A DNA stretch of 64,000 nucleotides, from the NCBI GenBank assembly GCA_018350325.1, contig JAEVLN010000001.1, forward strand, positions 1,167,501 to 1,231,500, read 5' to 3'. Every line of letters begins with the position of its first letter. Position 1 is the stretch's first letter. This stretch comes from Globodera rostochiensis. Its lineage: Eukaryota > Nematoda > Chromadorea > Rhabditida > Heteroderidae. Position numbers and translations under genes: made by a program. This document shows, one piece after another, positions 36,301 to 46,400 of the stretch. The notes under the pieces were generated by a model. It did no database searches. It was not told where the DNA came from and saw only the letters and a list, made by a program, of their open reading frames with translations.

Positions 36301-39300
36301 AATTTGAAAATTCCTATTATTATTAATTATGACAGTTGGCTTCATGTCGACGCGGCATACGGTAGAGTGGGAAATTTGAATTTAAAAATGACACCCCGCC
36401 AATTCAAAGCCGGCTCTGCGATGGTGTGCCCGGAGTTTCGGTAATGCCGTAACGAATTTTGATGGAATTTGAAATTTTCAATTTTAGGCATTTAATGGCC
36501 GGAATTGAACATGCGATGTCCTTCAACACAAATCCGAACAAGTCGGGCTAAAATTAGTCATTAGCTAAGCAAATCAAATTAAATTGAGACCATTTGTTTT
36601 ATTAAACGAAGTCCAATCGATTCGTCTCTTATCAAAAAAAAGTTATAGCTTAAAACATGCGAAAATCGCTATTTTTTGTGCCATTTTGTCGCGCGGAGTC
36701 AGTTTTGTTGTTTAAGTTCGAAACGCCTAAATCTTTTAGATTATAGCATTTACAAATTTAGTGCTTCCGAATGGTACCAAGATTGTCCGATTTTTACTTA
36801 GCTAACAAAAAAGTTTTGATGTTTCAAATTTGTCGGCGTGAAAATGATCGGTGCGCCGAACTGACCCCGATTGATTAAAAACATTTGTTTTTTTGATCCA
36901 TCTTTGCTGATCTGATCCAGAACCTTTAGAATTGATCGGATCACTTTGATTATAGGGCACAAATGATCTGAAGGATCTTCTTAATTTTGGTCACATTGTC
37001 AAGGTGGATGCTTGTCAACTTCGATTGCTCGACAATGTGGTTGGTTTCGAGGACCGATCGATATTTTCGTCGATTAAACTTTCTACAAAGGCTCCAGAAA
37101 GCCATTTTGGCATTTCGGAACCCATGAATGAAAGGCCCGGTGCCCGTCCAAATTTTGTTTCAAATTGCTGATCAATTGACCCCCCCCCACCATATTGCGC
37201 TCAACTGATTTGTTATGATTAAGGGTCAAAGACCGGTTCAAGCTCACCCAAGCCCTGGTGGTCGACCCGTTGTACTTGCAGCACAGTTGGACCGGTACAA
37301 ACAAAAAAGATAGGGGCCCAACGCTTATTTAAAATTGCAACCAAATAAAATAACTTGATTAGAATGCCTCGGGCAACATGCTTTTCACATAATGATTTTC
37401 CCTTTGTGTAGTCGCTATTGGAGATCGGACTTGAGGCCCAATCGAGATTGTGATAAAGAATCTTGAAAACGCACTAAGATCTCGTAAAATTTCTGAGAAT
37501 CGAGTTTCGATCGAGAATCTTGATCGATCCGATCTCTAGTCGCTGTACGGTGACACGAAATGTCCAATTTCACGGGCACCGACCGACCGACCCAATGGCA
37601 TCTTCAGAAACATTTCAATGCCATTTAAAGCCATTTTTTTGCTTCAAGACAAAGCCATCGATTATCGTCACTGGGGCATTCCGTTGAGTCGCCGCTTTCG
37701 TTCCCTAAAGCTGTGGTTTGTCATCCGAATGTACGGCATTGAGGTGGGAATAATGTCGACGATTTTAAAATTCAAATTTTTAAACCACTCGAGTCCGAGA
37801 ATTGACCCCGAAACTCGAGACTGAGACTTAATCCAAGATTCGAGACTCGAATTTGACCCCGAGACTCAAAGAGACCTAAAAACCCAAGAAATATTTCGAA
37901 TCAAGACCCGAGCCTCTCGTACATTTCTAGTTATACTTCTAATTTTTATGCCAAGGGAATCCAACGGTACATTCGTGAGCATGTCCGACTGGCGAAATAC
38001 TTCGAATCGCTGTTGCTGGCCGATGAACAGTTCGAGATTGTCGGCGATGTGATCATGGGATTGGTGTGCTTTCGAATGAAAGTGAGAGAGCAAATTCGGG
38101 AAGCATTCCTGTCCCAGCATTTCCCTTGGTTCGATTCGGGAATCCCGCTTTTGCTTGGATTTCCGGTTTGATTCGGGAATCCGGGTCCCGGCATTTGCTT
38201 GGATTTCCGGTTTGATTCAGGAATCCCGATCCCGGCATTTTCCTTGGTTTGATTCGGAAATCCCGCTTTTGCTTGGATTTCCGGTTTGATTTGAGAATCC
38301 TGGTCCCGGCATTTGCTTCGATTTCCGGTTTGATTCAGGAATCCCGGTCCCGGAAGTTCCCTGGATTTTCCGGTTTGATTTGGGCATCCCGATTCCGGCA
38401 TTTGCCTGGATTTTCCGGTTCGATTCAGGAATCCCGGTCCCGGAATTTTCCGGTTCAAAAGTGACTTCCAGAAAATGGCGGTGGGAATTTCAGCCTGCCG
38501 GACTTTCTGCCCCATCCATTCCATTAACAGGCATCGGACGAGCTGAACCAGTTGCTGTTGACCAAGCTGAACAGCAGCGGTCGCATTCACATGGTGCCGG
38601 CGTCGCTCAACGAACGCTTTGTCATCCGTTTTTGTGTGTGCCAAGAGAATTCCACTGAGCGCGACATTCTGATCGCCTACGAACTGATCAAACAGATGGC
38701 ACTCAGTCTCTGTGCGTCTTTTGTGGGGCATTAGATTTTGATCGGAACAGAAAATCAGCAGGGATGCCGACCAAAATTCTAACACTTTTTGTTCTGTCTG
38801 TGCAGTTGAACCGGAGCCTATCGAGGAGAACTACGAGTTGGAGGTGGAGGAGGCCAAGCAGTACGACCAAATGATGCAGGAGAAGCGGAGCAGCTCACAA
38901 CAGCAGCAGCAACGCTGCGACTCAACGCCGACAGCGATGCTCAGAAGTCAGAAAAGCCTCGGCGGCATTGGCGCACCGCCAAACATTGTCAGTCAATAAT
39001 GAATGATCGGAGAGCTTAGCGATTGGGATATTTAAAGGTCGAAAACTCGGCTTAACCGACACTGAACAAAACGCCAAACATTTGAAATTTGACCAAATGC
39101 TTTTACTGATTTCTTAGACGTCAATGACGGAGTCTACCGGCTCTCTGTCGTCCTCCACTTTCGCCCCGGGCACCACTCCGCCCGCCACATCAAACGCTGC
39201 CATTGACGCGCACCAACAGCAGCCGTCCCCAGCGGCGTTTCACGATCGTCGCCGAATTCACACGTTGGCCGAGAAACGGTCCTTCCTTGTCCGAATGGTA

Positions 39301-39895
39301 AGCAAATTGTCTACCGACAAAAACGCGGCAATGCTGCCAGCAATATGCCAATTCCAAAACATTTAACGGTTTTCAGTCCACAATTGGCACATTCTATCCC
39401 CCACAGGTCAGCGACCCGAAGTGTTACAATCCGAAAATTGTGCGCCATTTGAACATGCGCACGCACAACCAGACATCGCAAGACCTGTTCCGGGACAGAA
39501 CATTGAGGTCAAAATGAGATCAAAATTGTTGAGCTACCGTATATCATAAAATAAAGCCCCCGGGGGGCTCTATGTACCCAAAAAAAGGGGGAGGGGCTTT
39601 ATTTTAAGGGGGGCTTTATTTTTTTGGGGGGGGGGTATTTTATGAAGCGAAAGTGCCAATCCCATCGCAGACAAGCGATCGAGCAGGGCAGTAGGGTCGG
39701 CGTCGGACTGTGTGCCGCGGCACAACCGCCGTCGTCCACCGGCGCCAATCACCTCTTTCATTTGCCTACCGCTAAGGCTTCCCAGTTTAGCAGTGGGAAA
39801 TGTAAGTTTTTGCACGGGTATTTTAAGAGTTTCCCGGCATTTTTCTTTCAGATTCTTATTTGAGCATTGATCATCAAGGATCAGACGATGATTGA
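33400..39895 (+). CDS. tdc-1: Tyrosine/aromatic L-amino-acid decarboxylase, TDC-1-like, with long extensions
   Basis: PLP enzyme making a biogenic amine (tyramine if TDC). Exon 1 (33400-33490) starts [21 protein letters not shown] Gln/Ser/Thr-rich extension follows (33692-34600). The catalytic domain starts at about 34737: [20 protein letters not shown], then [19 protein letters not shown]. Further blocks are [20 protein letters not shown] and [19 protein letters not shown] (PLP-binding Asp). The PLP lysine follows in [20 protein letters not shown], split by an intron at 36537/37001, then [22 protein letters not shown]-terminal extension has [17 protein letters not shown] and [15 protein letters not shown]. 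The last-exon frame is uncertain: stop at about 39863 or 39893-39895. Long extensions favour TDC-1 over DOPA decarboxylase, but substrate is an inference. Confidence 0.85.
34231..34418. mobile_element. TAGGGT-type MITE with iterated interior
   Basis: Starts TAGGGTTGGTCCCCGACCCC and ends GGTCGGGGACTAACCCTA, a near-perfect inverted repeat. The interior is several copies of GGTCGGGGTTGGCCAAGTC or parts of it, echoing the terminal motif. It lies in an intron of the decarboxylase gene. Flanking 8-mers do not match convincingly. Confidence 0.65.
36588..36866. repeat. Dispersed repeat copy B (shared with 18888-19215)
   Basis: Lies in the intron that splits the PLP-lysine codon of the decarboxylase. 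It contains AAATTTAGTGCTTCCGAATGG and AATTTGTCGGCG in the same order as copy A. Non-coding. Confidence 0.5.
37419..37538. mobile_element. hAT-like MITE of the GATCGG/TCGAGA family
   Basis: Starts TGGAGATCGGAC and ends GATCCGATCTCTA, imperfect inverted ends. Flanks are GTCGCTAT (37411-37418) and GTCGCTGT (37539-37546), matching at 7 of 8 positions as an 8-bp target duplication. 120 bp, non-coding, in a decarboxylase-gene intron. Confidence 0.75.
38098..38456. repeat. Minisatellite in a decarboxylase-gene intron
   Basis: About nine imperfect copies of a 38-45-bp unit containing ATTCGGGAATCCCGGTCCCG and TTTGCTTGGATTTCCGGTTTG. Because the unit lacks stops on the minus strand, it creates a long spurious antisense frame. 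Confidence 0.85.
39535..39645. repeat. G-rich AAATAAAGCCCCC inverted-repeat element
   Basis: Three copies of the CTTTATTTT/AAAATAAAG core in both orientations, with poly-G/poly-C edges (CCGTATATCATAAAATAAAG on the left). It sits directly upstream of the last or second-last decarboxylase exon. It resembles a small relative of the TA-flanked element at 40176-40854. Confidence 0.5.
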
Positions 39896-40375
39896 TTGAG
39901 TAAGCAAAATGAAGAGAAATTTTAGATCAATTTTCGGGAAGCATTTTGTATTATGTTACGAATTTTGAATACAAAATCAGGCAACTTGACCTCTTTTGTT
40001 ATTTAAATGACATTAGGCATCTTTCTTTTATTCTTTAGCTAATTTGTAAGGAAATGTCTGACTATGAATTGATCAAAAATGTGTTTCAAAGTGATCAAAT
40101 CAAATCTCCGATCACTGGCAGAAGCAACAGCAACAAACGCGCACACGCACAAGCTTTAAACAATCAATGGAATTACGTATTTTTTCTATTAGTAGCCCCG
40201 GGGCTTCTATTTTTCAACCCCCCCTCGAGGGGGGGGGGCTACAATTAGAGAGGGGGGGGGCTTCAAATGGAGAGGGGGCTACTATTTTTCAACGTAGAAT
40301 TTTTTTATGAATTACCTACATTGGTGGGCATATCAATTTTCACAAATTAAATTTTTTTGTTTAACGCATTATAAC

Positions 40376-40573
40376 TAGGGTGGGTCATTTTTCCCGGTTC
40401 CGGGACTAAGGTACTGAAAAAAAGTACAAACGAGTACCTCAGTCCCGGGTCTCACCGGGACCGGGAAAAAAACCGGGAATTCCCGGTTTTATCCCCTATT
40501 AAATTCCCGGTTTTAAATTCTCTGAAATCCCGGTCCCGGTTTTTCCCCAAAATCCCGGTCCCGACCTACTCTA
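40376..40573. mobile_element. hAT-like MITE nested in the TA-flanked element
   Basis: Ends are TAGGGTGGGTC and, inverted, TAGAGTAGGTC. The perfect 8-bp duplication ATTATAAC flanks it (40368-40375, 40574-40581). The interior is made of CCGGGACCGGG and TCCCGGTTTT iterations in both orientations. 198 bp, no coding capacity. Confidence 0.9.
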
Positions 40574-40598
40574 ATTATAACTTAATTAAGAAGCATTG

Positions 40599-40685
40599 TC
40601 AGACAAAGTATTCAAGAGCTTTTTTGTTGCGACGTTTATTTGAGATAGTAGTAATATCCGGCTGCTCCTCGTTGAAGTCACTCAT
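40599..40685 (-). pseudogene. Possible remnant N-terminus of an element-encoded protein
   Basis: 28 codons, MSDFNEEQPDITTISNKRRN then KKALEYFV and a stop, inside the right arm of the TA-flanked element. The charged, transposase-like start and its position suggest a truncated element gene. The family is not recognised. Confidence 0.3.
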
Positions 40686-41271
40686 TTTTATTAGTAGACG
40701 CTAAATTTAACCTAACCTAAATGTTAATGGCGAAAAATAAAAACTTAGATAGGTATGTTCTTAGATAATTTTAAAAGTTTACGGCTTAGGTGGGGGGCTA
40801 CAATTAGAGAGGGGGCTTCAAATAGAGAGGGGGCTACTAATAGGAAAAATACGGTATATGCGACACAAACCAACGATCGTTGTTGGCATCGGTGGAGCGG
40901 TTCCAAAAGCGGTTGACTAAAAACAAAAATTGCGTTTTTACAAGCGTTTTGAGAAAGGCTCGTAAAATTTTAAAATTCGAAAAAACGATTAGAAAATTCA
41001 AAAGATTAAAATTTTGACAATTTTTTTCGTTTTTTCCTTCATAAAATTGAATATTTTTTTGTCCAGACGTTCATGTTTATTACAGCCGCGCGACCGAAGA
41101 AAATTGAAGCATAAATAGTTGTCTGAAAACAGAACAATGCGCGTGGTTATTAATTAAGTTAAATTCTTTGAATATTAATATATTCAAATTAAATTCAATT
41201 CAATTTGAGTCAGTAAAAATTAATAAATTTATTATTGTAAGTTGCAAAGTATTATTATTTTGTTTTAATTA

Positions 41272-42293
41272 TTAATTAATTAACACCTTTTCCCCTTTAT
41301 CGGTGGTAGTTGTGGAAGGATTCATCGGAAGCTAAAAATGATTTTCAATTTTAAAATATTCATTTGCTTATTTAAAACTTAAAATATATATAGGGTTATG
41401 CCATTCCCATTTTTCAAATCACGGAATGGCACAAAATTCGGAACGGAATCCCTCCCGGGGATACCTTTGATGACGGTGACGTTTCGTCTTCGTCTGGTGT
41501 GCTTTGCGTGGTGGCATTCTCATTTGAATTTTTCAATGTTGAAGTCTAAATTCAAAAAGCATAAAACAAATTAGAACAAGTTTTAAACTTTATCCTACCG
41601 TAACCCTAATCGTAAAATTTATGCTACCGTAACCCTAATCGTAGGTCTACCGTGTCCCACCCATTCTTAATTTCCCTAAACATTCATTAAACTTTATCCT
41701 ACCGTAACCTTAATCGTAGATCTACCGTGTCCCACCCATTCTTAATTTTCCTAAACATTCATTAAACTTTATCCTACCGTAACCCTAATCGTACATCTAC
41801 CGTGTTCCACCCATTTTTAATATCCCAAAACATTCATTAAAACGTTATCCTACCGTAACCCTAATCGTAAATCTACCGTATCCCACCCATTCTCTTAATT
41901 TCCCCAAACATTCAACCGGTCCAGTCGAAGCAGTGTCGGTGTCATTCAATGCCTTATCCGACGGACCAGTCACGTCATCTTGCGTCGGAACTTCTGAAGA
42001 ACAACATTTTTTGGTTTGTTATTCGTTTAGCTTATTTTTATTAAAAATTAGGGTAGCAGCACGGAACCGGAATCAGTACTGACTGGATTGTCTATCCTGG
42101 GACTGAATGTTGGTCCCGGTTTTTACCAAAAGTCCCGGTCCCGTGCTACCCCTATTAAAGCCCAATATCCGGAACCTTCGGGATCGGGATCCAAATTGTT
42201 GTCATCGCCGTCTCCGTCGCCGTCATTGTTTATTTGAGCGCCCGCCAGCACTGCCAAAACGGCAATTAGCAGCAGCAGCACAAACAATTTCAT
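41272..42293 (-). CDS. Small acidic secreted protein, unrecognised
   Basis: Four exons (42293-42176, 41993-41917, 41545-41465, 41331-41272) join in frame to 111 residues. The first 20 residues, MKLFVLLLLIAVLAVLAGAQ, are a textbook signal peptide with a cleavage site after AGAQ or AGA. The mature part starts INNDGDGDGDDNNLDPDPE, then EVPTQDDVTGPSDKALND. It is Asp/Glu/Ser/Thr-rich, has no cysteine and contains N-x-T sites (NDT, NAT). It ends TTTTDKGEKVLIN. No domain or membrane segment. The four-way phase agreement argues for a real gene. In a plant-parasitic nematode such a protein could be a gland or cuticle secretion, but nothing here proves that. A MITE lies 21 bp beyond exon 1, and a tandem array lies in the second intron. 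Confidence 0.65.
41588..41912. repeat. Tandem array of a 75-bp unit
   Basis: About four copies, with units starting near 41588 (longer variant), 41691, 41766 and 41842. Each contains TTATCCTACCGTAACCCTAA, then TCTACCGTGTCCCACCCATT. It lies in the intron between exons 2 and 3 of the secreted-protein gene. Confidence 0.9.
42049..42154. mobile_element. TAGGGT-type MITE in the secreted-protein gene
   Basis: Starts TAGGGTAGCAGCACGG and ends CCGTGCTACCCCTA, imperfect inverted repeats. The interior has GGTCCCGG motifs. Flanking 8-mers TTAAAAAT and TTAAAGCC agree only at the first five bases. 106 bp, in intron 1. Confidence 0.6.
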
Positions 42294-43475
42294 TTTATTC
42301 AAATTTTTCTTTTAAAAATTGTCTTTTTTTCAAGACTAAAAATAACGCCAAAAATTTCTTTTCCACTTTAAAAAAGAATTGATGTGTTTTAAATTAATAA
42401 AAGGACTAAATCATCGATTCTGTTTTTAAAAAAAAGTGATTTGTCCAATTGCTAAAACAGTCTCTCTTTTTTTTTTGCACTCATTTCGCGTCGCCACTTT
42501 CACAGAGTTCAGCTGCTGCTGAATCGTAAACTGATGAATAATAATGTTTAAACAAAAAACAAAAATGTTCGCATTCAGACAAAAAATTTCTGCTATTGAA
42601 CGCTTTTTTACAGCACTAAATTGTTTATGCAAATGCAATTAAATCAATTTTTATATTTCCAAATTGTTGAACACAATTTTAAGATCGACAAAATCCAGTG
42701 ATAAGCTTTTGGCACTTTTACAATATTTGACTTTTAAGAATTAAAATGCCATTTTTATTTAAATTAAAGTTTTGTAGCAACAAATAAAAACGATGGAAAT
42801 ATCAAACTTGAAAGTTTCATTTTCATTTCAACTTTATGGACGCTAAACTTAGGAAAAGCAGCTGGCCACTAAATAAATGATGAAGAAAATAAAATAAAAG
42901 TGATTTTGATCATTTATCATTCTGATCAGTCGAAGCGGATTTATTTAAAGAAATTCACTGAATTAATTAACCAACCAAATTAATTTAATTTGCTACCCAA
43001 AGTTTGGAAGACAATGCCAAAGCGTCATTTTTTTCTGTAATATTTTCAATAAAACTGAACTGCTCATATTAACTTTTTGGGCAAAAATGCCTCAAAAAAA
43101 TGGACGATGGTGAACATTTCCAAACGTGTAATTAATTGTCCACGGAGTAAATGATTTCTGGAGCTCGTACGAAATATATAATTCGTTTGAATCGACATTG
43201 GCATCGCTCTTCTCGGTTCGAAGGTGGGCAATGCCAAAATCGTTAAATTTGCCGCCAATCAAAGTTTTAGCTAATTCACCCGGGCCTCAGTTGTCCCCAT
43301 GGTGGATTGGCGATGTGTTTGGCGGCGGCGGATTGGCGCAATTAGTCGCTTTTGAAAAACGCCATTTATTCTCCAAGCATCAGTTTGCTTGTGCCCATTT
43401 GGGACTCAGAATGACAGTTTAATTTAGAGTTTACCTTACAAATTTTTGGAAATTACTCTAAAAAATTCTTAAAAA
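42294..43475. other. Divergent intergenic region, secreted-protein gene and FRMD4
   Basis: 1.2 kb, very AT-rich. No supported exon. It should contain both promoters. A frame at 43198-43420 has no splice or homology support. Confidence 0.4.
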
Positions 43476-46400
43476 ATGGCCAAATGCTTTTCCTCCGGCG
43501 TTCCTTCACTTCTGTGCCGAGTCCATTTGGCCAACGGGGAAGTTCTCCCGGTTTGGATGGCATCTGTGCAGCAATTTGTGGACGAATTGGAGCAGAAAGT
43601 GCTTGAACTGCTCGGACTGGGTGACGACACCGGTGAGGAGGCGGAAACGACGACACTTCTCGGCTTGGCACACGTCAAGGGCAAGTAAGGGCAAAATTGG
43701 CAAATTTCATGTTAATTTTATTGCCTAAATTTAAAAACGTGTTCTAGAGATGTGCAGTGGTTGAAACGCGGTGTCCGAATGCAGGATTTTGGCATTCCGC
43801 TAACAAAATGCCACCAAAATGTTGCCCCGGGTGACGACGCCCTGGCACTGCAAATGGACTTGCATTTGCTCATAAAGTGAGAGGGTTTTGACGGCAAGTG
43901 ATCGGCCATGTCCAACGCGTTTGTCTGATCAGTGTTTTTTTTTAAAATAAAACCGGGCAATTATGGGAAAAAATTTTGGAATTTTTAAAAATTCAATGAG
44001 ACTTATTGTGATTGTATGATTAGGACAAATCAGTGTGATCGGAACATTCCCAAGGCTGAAGGAAGCATCAATCATTGATCAATGCTTGATCACAGATTTG
44101 TGCCGCCGTCGGTGTGTTCCCTGGCTGAGCCGGTGGTCGCTTTGCTCTTCTTCCACCATGCTCGAATGCAATTTTTTAAGGTATATAAAAAGTCTGATCA
44201 CTTTGTGTTGGCAAAAATGAATGCCTTAAGGGACAAATTCACCTCGCGATCGAGCAGTACATTCGCTGTTGGGTCTGTTTGCTACTGCTGTCCGAGTCGA
44301 ACATGGCGCCAATGGACAACGACGATCGGTGGGTAAAGCATTAAATAACGCATGAAGATGATGTTTGTCCCTGCAATTTTGCACTGGGGTTACCTCCCCG
44401 ACCCCGAAAACTCCGATTCTTGACACTTTTGGATCAATCCCCGACTTTTCCCTCCTCGAACGTCGGGGAGGCAACCTTAATTTGCATAAATTCCTGCTGG
44501 GCCAAAGCAAAAAAATTCATTTCAAAATATTACATTTTTGACGAGGGCGTCTGTTCTCTCCTGCAGGATTTTGCCAAAAAATCCATTTCAATTGGCAGTA
44601 AAAAATGCCGAAATTTTCGGGAATTTTAAACCGCCCATTTAGTAGCATCGTCGAATTGTTTCCGCCCCCTCCGGTGCCGTTGCTGCGCCATTTTCAGTTG
44701 GGGCTCGATGATGTTCAACAGATGGTCCATGACCAATTTCGAACAATGCGAGCCCAGCAAAGCGACCCAATGGAAATGCTTGTCGAGTAAAAGCACACAT
44801 TTTTGAAGCAATTTTTATTTGTTTTGGCTTCTTCGACAGTAATGCCCGGATTTATAAGCATTTGCATATTTTTAGTCCAATTAAATTAACTAAACAAAAA
44901 AAGTTGGTTAGTTGGTCTTTTTGACTATTTTGAAATGCATATTTTGACACTTTTTGAATAAAAATTCTTTAACAAAAATGCAATAAAAATATTTTGAGGA
45001 TTTCGAACCATAGTTATTTGCAAAATTGCATATTTTTGAGGTTTCGGCGCATATTTTGGCAAAAAATTGGTTAACAATGCATATTTTGGCCATTTTTCGT
45101 GCCTATAAATCCGGGCTTTAATTACTATATTAGCCATTTGACTTGTAAGAATTCAACATTTTCTGATTTTGTTTTTTCTTAGATTTCTCCAACTTTGCGC
45201 AAGTGCGCCGCTGTTCGGGTGCAGTTTTTTCAGTGTTCGCGATAAAAGTGGCAATGATTGGAGTTTGGCACTGAATGGACGCGCAATGGCACAATTGGAC
45301 CCGCTGGACCCCTACCGTCCAAAACGGGTATGATCAGTGCCAAGTTGTTGCCGTTTTATGTACCAGCAGGAAGAAACGGCATTTGCTGGGTGGTCCGTGC
45401 CAATGTCTTCCGTGTATGGAATTAGGGATAAACAAAAAAATACGAAATTATAATTTACGGAATATGGGACGGAAGACATCCCTGGTTCGTGTCACGTTTT
45501 TGAAAAAATATTTTTCTGGGTTTTGGTGTTTCATAAGATTTTATTGAACATTTTTCCAAATTGTTTTACCCAAAACTAAATTTGGGAATCCTTACATTAT
45601 TTAAGTGATCTGCTGACTTGGTTCTCTGATCGAATGCATTTGGACAAATTTCTTTGGCTTTTTACCAATTCCTCTTGAAGGTCTGGGGCTGGAATTCCGT
45701 TGGCAATTTTCATCGAAATGGCGAAACGGAGTTCGTTTTGGAAATGTTGTCGACAAACAAGTAAAAACAATAAGCGCTTCTGATACTGCTTGAACTTGTG
45801 TTCCGTTTTCTCAGGATGGCACGCCACGCTTCGCTCGTCTACCCGTTGAGAAAACAGTAAGCACAAGTTGATGATCGGGCTCTTAACATGACTGCACTAA
45901 TTATTCGCGAGATTTGAGTCAAAAATTGATCCGCGCAGATCATTCGGTTAACAAAATGCCATTCTGATCAGGCCCAGCCCATCGCTTCCATCGTGCCATT
46001 CCCCTCCAGCGCTTTCCCAATGGACGGCGGCCTCCACCAATTCGCCTCGTGCCCCACACCGGATCTGCTTCCGCTGTGAGCATCCCCGCCAGTGCCAATC
46101 CCTTTGGGAGTTCGCCGTTGCGCAACATCGATGGCATTTGCATAGCAATTGCCGTGAGATGGGCACAAAGGTGGGCCGACCCCTGGGGGGAGGGGCAACT
46201 TTACAACTTTCATTAGACAATTTAATGCATTGATCTTGCGTTACACATCGAGATTTAATCAAATCGCGAAATCTCATACATATCTTTATCTAAAATGATG
46301 TACAAAAAGGCCTCTGACATTTTTTTTCCTGATTTTTATCGCTTGCATTTTAATTTTTTGTTGTTTATGGTTTCAAAATTGGTAATATTTGGTGAACCGA

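Larger units (their letters stand above)
40176..40854. mobile_element. TA-flanked element with CGTATTTTT terminal repeats
   Basis: The left end reads CGTATTTTTTCTATTAGTAG and the right end, inverted, CCGTATTTTTCCTATTAGTAG. TA lies outside both ends (40174-40175, 40855-40856). Each arm carries a GGGGGCTACAATTAGAGAGG block followed by CTTCAAAT.GAGAGG. It contains a short remnant reading frame on the minus strand and a nested hAT-like MITE. No complete transposase. Confidence 0.75.
39896..41271. other. Intergenic region filled by nested mobile elements
   Basis: 1.4 kb between the convergent decarboxylase and secreted-protein genes. It is dominated by the element at 40176-40854. A 41-codon frame at 40054 (MSDYELIKNVFQSD) precedes the element but has no support as a gene. 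40860-41270 is AT-rich with nothing recognised. Confidence 0.45.

Noticed and set aside
35578..36345. 255-codon minus-strand open frame
   Set aside because: It is the antisense shadow of decarboxylase exons and introns whose sense strand matches conserved family motifs.
37946..38785. 279-codon minus-strand open frame, the longest in the window
   Set aside because: It is antisense to decarboxylase exons and kept open by the tandem repeat at 38098-38456. Its sequence is a low-complexity repeat with no splice or start support.
40054..40175. Plus-strand frame MSDYELIKNVFQSD...
   Set aside because: Only 41 codons before the TA-flanked element, no recognised domain and no partner exon; noted only as context.
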